Shown: in pieces, positions 34,493 through 47,579 of the stretch
Layout of the letters: each line of letters starts with the position of its first letter
Position numbering within the stretch: position 1 is the stretch's first letter
Assembly: GCF_002286975.1 (NCBI RefSeq)
Contig: NZ_NSKB01000011.1
Span: 62,001-126,000 of the forward strand
Source of the DNA: Halomonas salipaludis
GTDB taxonomy: Bacteria > Pseudomonadota > Gammaproteobacteria > Pseudomonadales > Halomonadaceae
Reading direction: 5' to 3'
Length of the DNA: 64,000 nucleotides
The notes under the pieces: generated by a model
The model's database searches: none
Told to the model about the DNA's origin: nothing
What the model saw: the letters and a program-made list of their open reading frames with translations, nothing else
Program-made: the position numbers and the translations under genes

Positions 34493-36322
34493 TCAGGCCG
34501 ACTGCGGCTCGCCCAACTGATGCGCCTCGACCTCTGCCGCCGGCAACGGCCGGGAGAACAGGAAACCCTGCACCAGCGGGCAGCCGTGCTGGAGCAGGAA
34601 CTGGCGCTGAGCCTCGGTCTCCACCCCTTCGGCGATGACCTCGAGATCGAGGCCGCGAGCCATGGCCAGTACCGCGCTGACGATCGAGGCATCGGCCGGA
34701 TCGTCGGGCAGGGCGCTGACAAAGGCGCGGTCGAGCTTGAGCTTGTCCACCGGCAGGCGCTTCAAGTAGCTCAGCGACGAATAGCCGGTGCCGAAGTCGT
34801 CGATGGCGATCTGATGGCCCAGCGCACGCAACGCCGCCATGCGCGGATAGATATCACCGGCACGCTCGTCGAGCAGCACCGATTCGGTGAGCTCTAGCCC
34901 CAGCATGCTGGCCGGCAGCTGATGCTGCGACAGGCAGGCCGCCAGCCGCGACTCGAGATCGCCCTGGATCAGCTGGATCGCCGAGATATTGACCCATACC
35001 GGCACCGCCGGCATGCCGGCCAGGCGCCAGTTGGCCAACTGCGCCGCGGCGCGCTCGACCACCCAGTTGCCCAGTGCACTCATCATGCCGTGGCGCTCGG
35101 CCAGAGGAATGAAATCACCCGGCGAGATCATGCCGTGCTGCGGATGGCGCCAGCGCAGCAGCGCCTCCATACCGACCAGCTCGCCACTGTCGAGACGGTG
35201 CTGGGTCTGGTAGTGAAGCTCGAGCTGGCCGCCGCTGGCCAGGGCTGCGCGCAGGTCGTTGACCAGCGCCAGTTGGCGGTCACCGGCGACGTCCAGCGAC
35301 GGGCGGAAGCGCTGGTCGTGATTGCGTCCGTGACGCTTGGCGCTGTACAGCGCCGACTCCAGGCGCTGAAACAGCACTCCGGAGTCGCGACCGTCCTCCG
35401 GCGCGCGGCAGCTGCCGATGGTCAACCCCAGGCGCAGGCTATCGCCGTTGAGCTCGAACGGCTCGCTGAGATGCGCGCGCAGGCCGGCGACCCACTTGTC
35501 GTGATCATCGAAGGTGGTGGTACGAATCACCATGAACTCGTCGCCGCCGAGCCGCCCGACCACTCCACCGGCGACGTGCCCGGCCAGGCGCTGGCCGAAG
35601 CGCGCCAGCAGCCGGTCGCCGAGATCGACGCCCATGGCATCGTTGACCGCCTTGAAGCCGTCGATGTCGATCAGGGCGATATCCAAACCCTCGCCGGCGC
35701 GCAGGTGGCGCAGCCGCGAGGTCATCAGGTCATGCAGGCGGCGGCGGTTGGGCAGGCCGGTAAGCGGATCCTCGAAGCCGATCCGGCGCAGATCCTGCTC
35801 GCGGGCCTTGTGGCGGGAAATATCGGTAAACATGCCGACATAGTGGCTGATGCGGCCGCGCTCATCCGGGCAGGCCTGGACGCGCAGCCACTCGGGGTAT
35901 TCGTCGCCGTGCTTGCGGCGGTTCCAGATTTCGCCTTCCCAGCGGCCGGTGGTGGTCAACGACTGCCAGTAGCGCTCGTAGAACACCTTGTCGTGACGCC
36001 CGGCAGAGAGCATCGACGGATCCTGGCCCTCGACGTCATCGCTGGCATAGCCGGTGATCTTGGTAAAGGCGGGGTTGACGGCAACGATGCGATTGCGCGC
36101 ATCGCTGATCATCACGCCATCTTCGGAGAGCATCAGCGCCGCCTCGGAAAGCCGCGCACGGCGATGCTCGCGGCGCACCTGGCGCCAGGCATCGAACAGG
36201 CCCAACGCAATGATCGCCACCACCGTCAGCCGCAGCCACACGCCCGGCAGCCAGCTCACCGCCGCCAAGCCAGCCAGGGCCAGCCAGACTAGCGGCCGGC
36301 TAAGCGAGAAGTGTGGCCACAT
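34493..36322 (-). CDS. PAS-GGDEF-EAL cyclic-di-GMP signalling protein
   Basis: The 609-residue protein has two N-terminal hydrophobic segments (about 9-43), a PAS domain (about 55-180), a GGDEF domain with an intact LGGDEF active site (near residue 268) and an EAL domain with [23 protein letters not shown] and KLDRAFV. All key catalytic residues of both domains are present, so it may make or break c-di-GMP. There is no RxxD inhibitory site directly before GGDEF. It converges with the Cfa gene and diverges from fabA. Confidence 0.93.
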   Translation of the reverse strand: MWPHFSLSRPLVWLALAGLAAVSWLPGVWLRLTVVAIIALGLFDAWRQVRREHRRARLSEAALMLSEDGVMISDARNRIVAVNPAFTKITGYASDDVEGQDPSMLSAGRHDKVFYERYWQSLTTTGRWEGEIWNRRKHGDEYPEWLRVQACPDERGRISHYVGMFTDISRHKAREQDLRRIGFEDPLTGLPNRRRLHDLMTSRLRHLRAGEGLDIALIDIDGFKAVNDAMGVDLGDRLLARFGQRLAGHVAGGVVGRLGGDEFMVIRTTTFDDHDKWVAGLRAHLSEPFELNGDSLRLGLTIGSCRAPEDGRDSGVLFQRLESALYSAKRHGRNHDQRFRPSLDVAGDRQLALVNDLRAALASGGQLELHYQTQHRLDSGELVGMEALLRWRHPQHGMISPGDFIPLAERHGMMSALGNWVVERAAAQLANWRLAGMPAVPVWVNISAIQLIQGDLESRLAACLSQHQLPASMLGLELTESVLLDERAGDIYPRMAALRALGHQIAIDDFGTGYSSLSYLKRLPVDKLKLDRAFVSALPDDPADASIVSAVLAMARGLDLEVIAEGVETEAQRQFLLQHGCPLVQGFLFSRPLPAAEVEAHQLGEPQSA

Positions 36323-36548
36323 GGCACAGTGTCATGAAATCGGGGATCAATGCGTTGCCCTGCCTCGTGGCGGTTTGTCATCATCACTGGATTATCGGCA
36401 TCATGCCCCCAGGCTGAAGGGCAATGCAAAAAATGCCCGCCAACGCAGCGACATACGGCCGGCGTGCAATCGCTGCCCGCTGTCAGTAGAATGCAGCCAG
36501 TCCGCGTGCAGCGCGCTCCACAATAAATTCGACTCTCGGAACGACTCA

Positions 36549-37064
36549 GTGACCAAGCAAGAATCCTATAGCCGTGACGAGCTGCTGGCATGCAGCCGAG
36601 GCGAACTGTTCGGCCAAGGCAATGCTCAGCTGCCGGCCCCCAACATGCTGATGCTCGATCGCATCGTGCGCATCAACGAGGCAGGCGGTGATCACGGTAA
36701 AGGCGAACTGATCGCCGAGCTCGATATCAGCCCCGACCTGTGGTTCTTCGACTGCCACTTCCCCGGCGACCCGGTAATGCCCGGCTGCCTGGGCCTCGAC
36801 GCCATGTGGCAGCTAGTCGGCTTCTATCTCGGCTGGCTTGGCCACCCCGGTCGCGGCCGCGCCCTGGGCTGCGGTGAGGTCAAGTTCACCGGTCAGATCC
36901 TGCCCGAGGCCAAGAAGGTCACCTACCATATCAATATCAAGCGCATCATCACCCGGCGCCTGATCCTGGGCATGGCCGATGGCACCGTGACCGTCGACGG
37001 CCGCGATATCTATCAGGCCAACGACCTGCGGGTCGGCCTGTTTACCTCTACCGCGAATTTCTGA
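36549..37064 (+). CDS. fabA: 3-hydroxydecanoyl-ACP dehydratase/isomerase
   Basis: FabA introduces the cis double bond in anaerobic unsaturated fatty acid synthesis. The protein is 171 residues, the E. coli length. It has [12 protein letters not shown], the active-site histidine in [13 protein letters not shown] and Asp in [10 protein letters not shown]. The start is GTG 36549 ([12 protein letters not shown]), which matches the usual N-terminus; the frame stays open far upstream without protein-like sequence. A weak -10-like TAGAAT lies at 36487. It is followed by fabB 12 bp later. Confidence 0.97.
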   Translation: MTKQESYSRDELLACSRGELFGQGNAQLPAPNMLMLDRIVRINEAGGDHGKGELIAELDISPDLWFFDCHFPGDPVMPGCLGLDAMWQLVGFYLGWLGHPGRGRALGCGEVKFTGQILPEAKKVTYHINIKRIITRRLILGMADGTVTVDGRDIYQANDLRVGLFTSTANF

Positions 37065-37076
37065 CAGGAGGCTCCC

Positions 37077-38294
37077 ATGCGACGAGTGGTAGTCACCGGA
37101 CTGGGCATCGTGTCCTGCCTCGGCAACGACCAGCACCAGGTCCTCGATGCGCTCAAGGCAGGGCGCTCGGGTATTCGCTTCAAGGATGAATACGCCGAGC
37201 GCGGCTTCCGCAGTCAGGTCGCTGGCGTGGTCGATATCGACCTCGATGCCCTGATCGACCGCAAGCTGCGCCGCTTCATGGGCGATGCCGCGGCCTACGC
37301 CTACGTCTCCATGGCCCAGGCCATCGAGGATGCCGGCCTCAGCGAGGCCCAGGTCTCCCACGAGCGCACCGGCCTGATCGCCGGCTCCGGCGGCGCCTCC
37401 AGCGCCAACCAGGTCGAGGCCGCCGACGTGATGCGCGACAAGGGCCTGCGACGCGTGGGGCCCTACCGGGTGACGCGCACCATGGGCAGTACCGTCTCGG
37501 CCTGCCTGGCCACGCCGTTCAAGATCAAGGGCGTCAACTACTCGATCTCCTCGGCCTGCGCCACCTCGGCGCACTGCATCGGCAGCGCCGTAGAACAGAT
37601 CCAGCTCGGCAAGCAGGACGTGGTCTTCGCCGGCGGCGGCGAGGAGGAGCACTGGACACTCTCCTGCCTGTTCGATGCCATGGGCGCGCTCTCGACCCAC
37701 TATAACGACATGCCGGACAAGGCCTCACGTCCCTACGACAAGGCCCGCGACGGCTTCGTCATCGCCGGTGGCGGCGGCATGCTGGTGCTCGAGGAACTCG
37801 AGCACGCCAAGGCGCGTGGCGCCAGAATCTACGCCGAGGTCACCGGCTACGGCGCCACCTCCGACGGCCACGACATGGTGGCACCGTCCGGCGAGGGCGC
37901 GGCGCGCTGCATGCGTCAGGCACTGGCCACCGTCAACGGCAGCATCGACTACATCAATACCCACGGCACCTCAACGCCGGTGGGCGACGTCGCCGAGCTC
38001 AAGGCGGTACGTGAAGTGTTCGGCGACCGGACCCCGGCGATGAGCTCGACCAAGTCGCTGACCGGCCACTCGCTGGGCGCCACCGGCGTGCAGGAGGCGA
38101 TCTACTCGCTGCTGATGATGGAGCACGACTTCATCGCCGCCTCGGCCAATGTCGATGACCTCGACGAGCAGGCCGCCGGCTTCGATATCGTGACCCAGCG
38201 TCGTGACGATGCCCAGGTCAACCGCGTGCTCTCCAACAGCTTCGGGTTTGGCGGCACCAACGCCTGCCTGGTACTGGAGACGCTCAGCGACTGA
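37077..38294 (+). CDS. fabB: Beta-ketoacyl-ACP synthase I
   Basis: FabB elongates the cis-3-decenoyl-ACP made by FabA and malonyl-ACP. The 405-residue protein has the thiolase fold with catalytic Cys in SSACATSAH, His in [11 protein letters not shown] and His in [12 protein letters not shown]. An AGGAGG ribosome binding site precedes the ATG. fabA-fabB is the standard gammaproteobacterial pair. Confidence 0.97.
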   Translation: MRRVVVTGLGIVSCLGNDQHQVLDALKAGRSGIRFKDEYAERGFRSQVAGVVDIDLDALIDRKLRRFMGDAAAYAYVSMAQAIEDAGLSEAQVSHERTGLIAGSGGASSANQVEAADVMRDKGLRRVGPYRVTRTMGSTVSACLATPFKIKGVNYSISSACATSAHCIGSAVEQIQLGKQDVVFAGGGEEEHWTLSCLFDAMGALSTHYNDMPDKASRPYDKARDGFVIAGGGGMLVLEELEHAKARGARIYAEVTGYGATSDGHDMVAPSGEGAARCMRQALATVNGSIDYINTHGTSTPVGDVAELKAVREVFGDRTPAMSSTKSLTGHSLGATGVQEAIYSLLMMEHDFIAASANVDDLDEQAAGFDIVTQRRDDAQVNRVLSNSFGFGGTNACLVLETLSD

Positions 38295-38316
38295 GCGTCA
38301 CGCGTAGCAACCGCAT

Positions 38317-38353
38317 GACGACGAACGGCGCCCCTCGGGCGCCGTTCGTCGTC
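38317..38353. terminator. Perfect 17-bp hairpin between fabB and the converging acyltransferase gene
   Basis: Arms at 38317-38333 (beginning GACGACGAACG) and 38337-38353 pair without mismatch around a 3-nt loop, and the flanking T38316-A38354 can add one pair. No U-tract follows on either strand. Its position between convergent genes suggests bidirectional termination or transcript-end protection. Confidence 0.7.
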
Positions 38354-38370
38354 AAGGCCCATGCAACCGC

Positions 38371-39129
38371 TCAGCCGGGCAACGGCTCTCCACGTCCGAC
38401 GGGAGCTGCGGGCCGCGGCACTTCGGAAATCTCCGCCAGCTGGCCCTCGATCCACGCCTCGACCTCGACCAGTACGTCTTCCGGCGTACGCCCGCGGGTG
38501 TCGATCGGCTCACCGACGCGTACCGACAGCCGCCCGGGGTTCTTCACCCAGTGGCGCCCCGGCCAGCGCTCTCCGGCATTATGCGCCACCGGCAACACTG
38601 GCATGCCGGCGCGGCAGGCGATCACTGCCCCACTCTTGTTGTAGTGGCGACGCTGGCCCGGTGCAACCCGTGTGCCCTCGGGAAAGATCAATACCGACAG
38701 GCCTTCCTCCAGGCGCTGCTTGCCTTGGGTCAGCACCTGGCGCATGGCACGGGCCGGCTTGGAGCGATCCAGGGCAATGGGGTGTAGCAGCCGCAACCCC
38801 CAGCCGAACACCGGAATATTCAGCAGCTCGCGCTTGAGCACCGTGCACACCGGCGGCTTGAGCACCTGCAGGAACAGCGTCTCCCATTCGCACTGGTGGT
38901 TGGAGAGGACCACGCAGGGCGCATCGGGCAGGCGCTCGCGACCGCGAATGTCATAGCGCACGCCACAGCTGATCCGAAACCAGGCAATGATGGCGTGGTT
39001 ATACAGGTTGAGCAGGCGGTAGCGCCCGGCCAGCGGCAGCAGCGGCGCCAGCGGCAGGAACAGCACGCCGCACACCAGCATGGTCAGGAAATACCCGGCA
39101 TAGAACAGCAGACTACGCAGCAGGTTCAT
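38371..39129 (-). CDS. 1-acyl-sn-glycerol-3-phosphate acyltransferase family protein
   Basis: The 252-residue PlsC-type enzyme has an N-terminal membrane segment, the acyltransferase box NHQCEWET (HX4E where HX4D is classic, a variant seen in many proteobacterial PlsC proteins), the FPEGTR substrate motif and VLPVAHNAG. It transfers an acyl chain to lysophosphatidic acid or a related lysolipid. ATG 39129 overlaps the upstream gene's stop (ATGA). Its location beside fabA-fabB fits lipid synthesis. Confidence 0.85.
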   Translation of the reverse strand: MNLLRSLLFYAGYFLTMLVCGVLFLPLAPLLPLAGRYRLLNLYNHAIIAWFRISCGVRYDIRGRERLPDAPCVVLSNHQCEWETLFLQVLKPPVCTVLKRELLNIPVFGWGLRLLHPIALDRSKPARAMRQVLTQGKQRLEEGLSVLIFPEGTRVAPGQRRHYNKSGAVIACRAGMPVLPVAHNAGERWPGRHWVKNPGRLSVRVGEPIDTRGRTPEDVLVEVEAWIEGQLAEISEVPRPAAPVGRGEPLPG

Positions 39130-39998
39130 GATGCCGCTCCACCGCTGCGCCCGCGGCACCAGGTGTCGAGCATGCGCCCCACCTCCAGCCGCCACGGCTT
39201 CTGGTGCACGCCGAAGGCTTCCAGTACCCGCCGGCAGTTGAGCACCCGGCGCAGCGGCTGGTCGTGGTGGTGATTGAGCGCCTTGAGCGGCCCCAGTTCG
39301 ACCTGCTCGCCAAGCCCTTCGAGGCGCGTGGCAAGCTGGGTGCGCACCATCGAGGCAAAGGTGTAGCCACTGACCGGCTCGGTGCCCGCCAGGTGGTAGG
39401 CGCCCCACGCCTTGGCACCGCAATGCTGCTGGTGCAGCATGCCAAGCAGCGCCATGGCCGCGGCATCCGCCGAGGTCGGACAGAAGATCACATCCTCGGC
39501 CACTCGCACCTCGTCGCCGGCCAGCAGGCTATCGATCAGCTCGCTGAGCCAGGCGCTGGCGCCATCCAGCGCGAACAGCGGCCCCAGGCGCACGATCAGG
39601 TGCTCGGCGTGCTGCTGGCGAATCCGGTCGCCGACCTGGATCAAGCGCCGCAGGCTCTCGTCACGCGGCGCAGGTATCACATGTTCGTCGATAGGCGCAT
39701 CGTGGCCATCCTCGTAGAGCTGGTCGGAGACACACCACACCAGCGGCGTACGCGTGGCACGACACGCCACCAGGCACGCTTCCACCGCCTCGGCGTGGGC
39801 GACTACCGCCGCCGGCTCGGCGCTGATCGGCCTGGCCAGCGGCGGGATCACCAGCGCGTCGGGGGCCAGCTCGGTGAGCGCCTCGGCGCTGATCGCCGGG
39901 CGCTCCTCGATCATCAGCCGGGTATCGCTGCGCCGATTGGCCTCACGCGCCAGTGCCAGGCTCAGACAGTGGCCGGCATCGAGTATCAGCAGCCTCAC
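39126..39998 (-). CDS. SDR/RmlD-like sugar-nucleotide-binding protein
   Basis: The 290-residue protein resembles extended SDR / dTDP-4-dehydrorhamnose reductase (RmlD) proteins: a central VWCVSDQLYEDG segment similar to the SSDYVFDG of RmlD, and LIVRLGPLFA later. The N-terminal dinucleotide loop is degenerate (ILDAGHCLSLAL in place of GxxGxxG), so cofactor binding is doubtful. Genes of this kind sit beside ssb in related genomes, but I know of no defined function. It lies 2 bp after ssb. Confidence 0.6.
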   Translation of the reverse strand: MRLLILDAGHCLSLALAREANRRSDTRLMIEERPAISAEALTELAPDALVIPPLARPISAEPAAVVAHAEAVEACLVACRATRTPLVWCVSDQLYEDGHDAPIDEHVIPAPRDESLRRLIQVGDRIRQQHAEHLIVRLGPLFALDGASAWLSELIDSLLAGDEVRVAEDVIFCPTSADAAAMALLGMLHQQHCGAKAWGAYHLAGTEPVSGYTFASMVRTQLATRLEGLGEQVELGPLKALNHHHDQPLRRVLNCRRVLEAFGVHQKPWRLEVGRMLDTWCRGRSGGAAS

Positions 39999-40000
39999 GA

Positions 40001-40618
40001 TCAGAACGGGATTTCGTCGTCGAAGTCGTCGAAGCTACCCGGTGCCGGCGCCCCATAGTTATTGCCCTGCTGCTGGCCGCCCTGGGCCGGCGGCTGCTGG
40101 GGAGCAGGTTGCGGTGCCGGCTGCGGTGCCGGCTGCTGCGGCCGCGGCTGGCCCTGGCCAAACCCACCGCCTTGAGGCGGCGGCTGCGGCGCATTACCAC
40201 CCTGCTGAGGGTAGCCGCCCTGCTGGGGCATGCCGCCGGCGTAGTTGCCCTGCTGCTGGAAGTCGCCGCCCTGGCCAGCACCGCGACTATCGAGCATCTG
40301 CATGTCGTTGGCGACGATCTCGGTGCTGTAGCGATCCTGACCGTCCTGGCCCTGCCACTTGCGCGTCTGCAGGCGCCCTTCGATATAGATCCGCGAGCCT
40401 TTCTTGACGTACTGCTGGGCGATCTCGGCCAGCTTGTTGAACAGCACCACGGTGTGCCATTCGGTGCGCTCCTGACGCTGGCCGCTCTGGCGGTCGGTCC
40501 AGCTGTCGGTGGTGGCAATGCGCAGATTGGCCACCGGGTTGCCGGAGGGCAGGAAGCGCACCTCCGGGTCCTGACCGAGGTTACCGATCAAGATGACTTT
40601 ATTCACTCCACGAGCCAT
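40001..40618 (-). CDS. ssb: Single-stranded DNA-binding protein
   Basis: SSB binds and protects single-stranded DNA in replication, repair and recombination. The 205-residue protein has the OB fold (residues 1-112, [21 protein letters not shown] start), a long Gly/Gln/Pro-rich linker with repeated PQPAP and QQGG units, and the acidic tip DDEIPF that recruits partner proteins. It follows the MFS gene by 67 bp on the same strand and is near uvrA, as in pseudomonads. I saw no LexA-type CTGT-N8-ACAG box. Confidence 0.97.
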   Translation of the reverse strand: MARGVNKVILIGNLGQDPEVRFLPSGNPVANLRIATTDSWTDRQSGQRQERTEWHTVVLFNKLAEIAQQYVKKGSRIYIEGRLQTRKWQGQDGQDRYSTEIVANDMQMLDSRGAGQGGDFQQQGNYAGGMPQQGGYPQQGGNAPQPPPQGGGFGQGQPRPQQPAPQPAPQPAPQQPPAQGGQQQGNNYGAPAPGSFDDFDDEIPF

Positions 40619-40685
40619 GTCTCGCTCCTTGATTGCCGGGCGACGTCATGACGCCCCCAATGTCTTGTTGACCACCAGCCAACGG

Positions 40686-42065
40686 CTAGTGGTTTCGCTT
40701 GATCCCCACCACGCGTGCCAGGGCATCGCTGTCGAGGCGCTGGCGGTCGACCTTGAGATAGGCCAGCCGCTCTTCCGGCACCACCAGTACGTCCTCCACC
40801 CCAGCCACGTCGGCAAAACGCTCCATCAGCGTCTCCAGGGCATCACCATGCGCCTGCTCGTCCAACGCTACCACTTCACTGGCCAGATGGCGCGGCGCCG
40901 GCATCCGCCAGATCGCCGCCAGCCAGCCCAGCCCAACCAGCGCACTGCCATAGAATACCGCATCATAGCCCCACTGTTGGGCCAGGGCACCGCCCATGAC
41001 GCCACCCAGGAAGGCACCCAGGAACTGGCTGGTGGAGTAGACCCCCATGGCGGTGCCCTTGGCCCCCGCCGGCGCCAGCTTGCTGAGCATCGACGGCAGC
41101 GTCGCCTCGAGCAGATTGAAGGCGGTGAAGAAGCCCAGCAGCAGCAAGCTCATCGACACCAGGCCGACGGGCAGCGCACCGAGCCCCAGCAGGCACAGCG
41201 CCATGCCGGCCACCGCCAGCAGGAACACGCCGCGCATGCGGTGACGCTTCTCGGCAAAGATCACCAGCGGCACCATGACCACGAAGGCCAGCGCCATGAC
41301 CGCGAAGTAGACCCAGCCGTGATGCGGCAGGGCGATGCCCACTTCCAGCAGGCGGAACGGCACGGCAACGAAGATCGCCATCAGGATCAGGTGCAGGGCA
41401 AAGATCGAGATATCCAGTCGCACCAGGTCGCTGCGCCCCAGGGTCGCCTTGAGCTGGGCGCGGTCGAGCAGCACGTCGCGATGGCGCAGCCGGCGCGGCG
41501 CCTGGGGCACCAGCCGCCACAACACCAGCAGACTCAACGCCGCCAGCAACGCGGTGAACCAGAACACCCCGGATAGACCGAAGCCGCTGGCCAGCCACGG
41601 ACCGATGACCATTGCCAAGGCGAAGGCCAGGCCGATCGACATGCCGATGGTGGCCATCGCCGCGGTGCGCACCTGCTCGCGAGTCTGGTCGGCGAGCAGC
41701 GCCATGATGGCCGCCGCCACCGCCCCGCTGCCCTGCAGGCAGCGGCCCAGAATCACCCCACCGATGCTGTCGGCCAGTGCGGCGACCACGCTGCCGAGCA
41801 TGAACAGTACCAGCCCGGCGGCGATCACCGTCTTGCGTCCAATGCGATCGGAGAGCAGCCCGAAGGGAATCTGCAGGATCGCCTGGGTCAACCCGTAGGC
41901 ACCCAGCGCCAGGCCGATCAGCAGCGGCGTGGCGCCGGCCAGGTCGTCGGCATATAGCGCCAGCACCGGCAGCACCATGAACAGCCCCAGCATGCGTGAG
42001 GCATACAGGCTGGCCAGGCCGATGATGGCGCGGCGTTCGGTGGCTAACAGCAGACCAGAGAGCAT
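40686..42065 (-). CDS. MFS transporter of the ssb-uvrA block
   Basis: The 459-residue protein has twelve predicted membrane segments and the drug/H+ antiporter loop motif GLLSDRIGRK after segment 2. A cytoplasmic tail of about 70 residues (from EVVALDEQAH) is present. ATG 42065 begins the hydrophobic protein; upstream in-frame codons to 42287 are not protein-like. The same gene sits between ssb and uvrA in Pseudomonas. Substrate unknown. Confidence 0.88.
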   Translation of the reverse strand: MLSGLLLATERRAIIGLASLYASRMLGLFMVLPVLALYADDLAGATPLLIGLALGAYGLTQAILQIPFGLLSDRIGRKTVIAAGLVLFMLGSVVAALADSIGGVILGRCLQGSGAVAAAIMALLADQTREQVRTAAMATIGMSIGLAFALAMVIGPWLASGFGLSGVFWFTALLAALSLLVLWRLVPQAPRRLRHRDVLLDRAQLKATLGRSDLVRLDISIFALHLILMAIFVAVPFRLLEVGIALPHHGWVYFAVMALAFVVMVPLVIFAEKRHRMRGVFLLAVAGMALCLLGLGALPVGLVSMSLLLLGFFTAFNLLEATLPSMLSKLAPAGAKGTAMGVYSTSQFLGAFLGGVMGGALAQQWGYDAVFYGSALVGLGWLAAIWRMPAPRHLASEVVALDEQAHGDALETLMERFADVAGVEDVLVVPEERLAYLKVDRQRLDSDALARVVGIKRNH

Positions 42066-42192
42066 GCGCAGTGCAACGTGTCGAACTCGTATGGACGGGC
42101 GCGGGACGCCCGAGGATGATGGACCGAGTATTCTACCGACTCGCCGCCGTACAGGGAATCCATGCCGTAATGCCGCTGCATGATATGCGCCT

Positions 42193-42222
42193 TTGCCGCG
42201 ACTCATGGCGGGGCCGTATAAT
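42193..42222 (+). promoter_or_regulatory. Probable uvrA promoter
   Basis: A perfect -10 box TATAAT (42217-42222) lies 30 bp before the uvrA ATG. The best -35 is the weak TTGCCG (42193-42198), 18 bp away. No LexA box is seen between 42066 and 42251, so SOS control of uvrA is not supported here. Confidence 0.5.
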
Positions 42223-42251
42223 CGAGCTTTTGCGCTGCGCATGAGGTGGTA

Positions 42252-45122
<2,871 letters not shown>

Positions 45123-45378
45123 CAAGCGGGAAGCCACCAATGGTGAGCGGCGCCGGGGACAGGTCGTAGCGGGGGTCCGATTCCAGGGGTGGGGAGCACT
45201 GCTCCGAACGGGCTGGCCATGGATGGCCAGCACCGGTCCTGCGAGCGGAGCAAGATGCGAGAGCGAAGCAGGGAATCGGTAGCCTACAGGGAAGTATTTA
45301 TAGCGCCCCCGCGGAGACCTGTCGGCGAGCAAGCCGCGACTCAAGGCCATCAGGATCAGCAACAGTCAAGCCAGAGAC
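45123..45378. repeat. uvrA-rplQ spacer with a palindromic, repeat-like element
   Basis: This 256-bp stretch holds no convincing gene. It contains a perfect palindrome, GCTGGCCAT (45212-45220), GG, ATGGCCAGC (45223-45231). Further on come GAGCGGAGCAAGATGCGAG (45244-45262) and ACAGGGAAGTATTTATAGCG (45285-45304). The CATGGATGG core and the ACAGGGAxGTxTTTAxAGCG tail look like a dispersed intergenic element that I recall from halophilic gammaproteobacteria; a genome search is needed to confirm copies. Confidence 0.45.
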
Positions 45379-45412
45379 AAAAAAACCGGCTCCTCGAAAG
45401 GAGCCGGTTTTG
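45379..45412 (-). terminator. Rho-independent terminator of the alpha ribosomal operon
   Basis: CCGGCTCCT (45386-45394) and AGGAGCCGG (45399-45407) pair around a 4-nt loop. On the minus strand seven U residues follow (A-run 45379-45385 on the plus strand), making a textbook terminator after rplQ. TTTT on the plus side could also end uvrA transcripts. Confidence 0.92.
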
Positions 45413-45440
45413 TCTGCCGTGCCGAAGGCAACGCCGGGGA

Positions 45441-45827
45441 TCACTCCTCGGCGGCAGCCTCTTCGGCGATCGGACGATCGACCAGTTCGACATAGGCCAT
45501 TGGCGCGTTGTCGCCGGTGCGGAAACCGCACTTGAGAATACGGACGTAACCGCCCGGACGCTCGACGTAACGCGGACCCAGCTCGTTGAAGAGCTTGCCG
45601 ACCGTCTCTTTCGAGCGAGTGCGGCTGAAGGCCAGACGACGGTTGGCGACGCTGTCCTGCTTGGCCAGGGTGATCAGCGGCTCGATATGACGACGCAGTT
45701 CCTTGGCCTTGGGCAGGGTAGTCTTGATCATTTCATGCTCGACCAGCGACACGCACATGTTCTTGAACATGGCCTGGCGATGCGAGCTGGTACGGTTTAA
45801 GTGGCGACCACTCTTACGATGACGCAT
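45441..45827 (-). CDS. rplQ: 50S ribosomal protein L17
   Basis: The 128-residue protein starts [24 protein letters not shown], the L17 signature. It lies near the peptide tunnel exit in the large subunit. It is the last gene of the alpha operon, 39 bp after rpoA, and a strong terminator follows at 45379-45412. The tail is acidic (EEAAAEE). Confidence 0.98.
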   Translation of the reverse strand: MRHRKSGRHLNRTSSHRQAMFKNMCVSLVEHEMIKTTLPKAKELRRHIEPLITLAKQDSVANRRLAFSRTRSKETVGKLFNELGPRYVERPGGYVRILKCGFRTGDNAPMAYVELVDRPIAEEAAAEE

Positions 45828-45866
45828 GGTTGTGATTCCTTACCAAACTGGGACTCGAGTCGACGC

Positions 45867-46865
45867 TCACGCGGAGGCCTTGTCGTCCTTCAGGCTTGCT
45901 GGCGGCCAATTCTCCAGCCGCATGCCCAGGGACAGACCGCGCGCTGCCAACACGTCCTTGATTTCATTCAATGACTTCTTGCCGAGATTCGGGGTCTTCA
46001 ACAGCTCCACCTCGGTGCGCTGGATCAGATCGCCGATGTAATAGATATTCTCGGCCTTCAGGCAGTTGGCACTGCGGACGGTCAACTCGAGATCGTCTAC
46101 GGGACGCAGCAGGATGGGATCGATATGATCCTCCTCCTCCTCCACTTCCTGTTCCTTGTCGGCTTCCAGGTCGACGAACGCACCCAACTGCTCCTGCAGA
46201 ATGGTCGCGCTGCGACGGATCGCCTCTTCCGGATCCAGGGTGCCGTCGGTTTCCAGGTCGATGACCAGCTTGTCGAGGTCGGTACGCTGCTCGACACGCG
46301 CCGCTTCAACGGCGTAGGAAACCCGGCGAACGGGGCTGAAGGTCGCATCCAGCTGCAGGCGACCAATGGCCCGTGATTCGTCATCCGCACCAAGGCGGGT
46401 ATCCGCCGGCTCATAGCCACGGCCGCGAGCGATCTTGAGCTGCATCTGCAGCTCGGCGCCCTCGTTGACGTGGGCGATGACGTGCTCGGGGTTGACGATC
46501 TCGACGTCGTGGTCGGTGGCGATGTCACCCGCGGTCACGATGGTCGGGCCCTGCTTGTTCAGCGAGAGCACCGCCTCGTCGCGGCTGTGCATCTTGATCC
46601 CCACGTCCTTAAGATTCAGGAGGATCTCGATGACGTCTTCCTGGACCCCTTCGATCGCACTGTACTCGTGGTCGACACCCGCGATCTCGGCTTCCACCAC
46701 GGCACAGCCGGGCATCGACGAGAGCAGGATGCGACGCAGAGCATTCCCCAGGGTGTGACCGAAGCCGCGCTCGAACGGTTCGAGCACGATCTTCGCGTGG
46801 TGCGCGCTGATCTCTTCGACCTTGATATCGCGAGGACGGAGAAACTCTGTCACTGAACGCTGCAT
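45867..46865 (-). CDS. rpoA: RNA polymerase alpha subunit
   Basis: The 332-residue alpha subunit assembles RNA polymerase through its N-terminal domain ([22 protein letters not shown]) and contacts UP elements and activators through its C-terminal domain ([21 protein letters not shown], then [14 protein letters not shown]). The linker is very acidic ([10 protein letters not shown]). An 81-bp spacer with two hairpins separates it from rpsD, unlike the short gap in E. coli. Confidence 0.99.
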   Translation of the reverse strand: MQRSVTEFLRPRDIKVEEISAHHAKIVLEPFERGFGHTLGNALRRILLSSMPGCAVVEAEIAGVDHEYSAIEGVQEDVIEILLNLKDVGIKMHSRDEAVLSLNKQGPTIVTAGDIATDHDVEIVNPEHVIAHVNEGAELQMQLKIARGRGYEPADTRLGADDESRAIGRLQLDATFSPVRRVSYAVEAARVEQRTDLDKLVIDLETDGTLDPEEAIRRSATILQEQLGAFVDLEADKEQEVEEEEDHIDPILLRPVDDLELTVRSANCLKAENIYYIGDLIQRTEVELLKTPNLGKKSLNEIKDVLAARGLSLGMRLENWPPASLKDDKASA

Positions 46866-46910
46866 ATGAACACCTTTCAGGCTGCCAAACGGATACTCGG
46901 TACTCTGCTC

Positions 46911-46947
46911 CGGGCCCTTGCGGGCCCGGCATCACCCGTCGGGTGAT
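46911..46947 (-). promoter_or_regulatory. Two hairpins in the rpsD-rpoA spacer
   Basis: CGGGCCC/GGGCCCG (46911-46917 and 46922-46928, 4-nt loop) and ATCACCC/GGGTGAT (46931-46937 and 46941-46947, 3-nt loop) lie directly after the rpsD stop. No U-run follows. They may set the ratio of S4 to RNA polymerase alpha by stabilising or partly terminating the message. Confidence 0.5.
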
Positions 46948-47567
46948 TACTTCGAGTACAGCTCGACGATCAGGTTTTCGTTGATGTCGGCAGACAAGTC
47001 GCCACGTTCAGGCAGGGCCTTGAAAGTGCCTTCCATCTTCTTGGAGTCGACGTCGATCCATGCCACATCGCCGCGGTTGGCGGAGATCGCCAGTGCGGAC
47101 TGGATGCGGGCCTGGTTCTTGGCCTTCTCACGAACGGACACCACGTCACCCGGCTTGACCTTGTAGGACGCCACGTTGACGGTCTTGCCATTGACGACGA
47201 TCGCCTTGTGGCTGACCAGCTGACGCGCTTCAGAGCGAGTCGAGCCGAAGCCCATGCGGTAGACGACATTGTCCAGTCGGGATTCGAGCAGCTGCAGCAA
47301 CACTTCACCGGTCGCGCCCTTGATGCGGGCCGCTTCCTTGTAGTAGTTGCGGAACTGCTTTTCGAGTACGCCATACATACGACGCACTTTCTGCTTCTCA
47401 CGAAGCTGCAAGCCGTAGTCGGAAAGACGCTGACGGCGCTGGCCGTGCACACCCGGGATCTGCTCGGATTTGCACTTTTTCTCGAAGGGAGTGACACCGC
47501 TCTTCAGAAAGAGGTCGGTACCCTCACGACGAGACAGTTTGCACTTCGGTCCAATGTAACGAGCCAT
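46947..47567 (-). CDS. rpsD: 30S ribosomal protein S4
   Basis: The 206-residue primary-binding protein organises the 5' domain of 16S rRNA and, in E. coli, represses the alpha operon by binding its leader. It has [24 protein letters not shown], the S4 RNA-binding core [26 protein letters not shown] and [11 protein letters not shown]. It lies 12 bp after rpsK. Confidence 0.98.
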   Translation of the reverse strand: MARYIGPKCKLSRREGTDLFLKSGVTPFEKKCKSEQIPGVHGQRRQRLSDYGLQLREKQKVRRMYGVLEKQFRNYYKEAARIKGATGEVLLQLLESRLDNVVYRMGFGSTRSEARQLVSHKAIVVNGKTVNVASYKVKPGDVVSVREKAKNQARIQSALAISANRGDVAWIDVDSKKMEGTFKALPERGDLSADINENLIVELYSK

Positions 47568-47579
47568 GAATCTGTCTCC

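Noticed and set aside
42066-42251. SOS (LexA) box upstream of uvrA
   Set aside because: No CTGT-N8-ACAG sequence is present in this gap.
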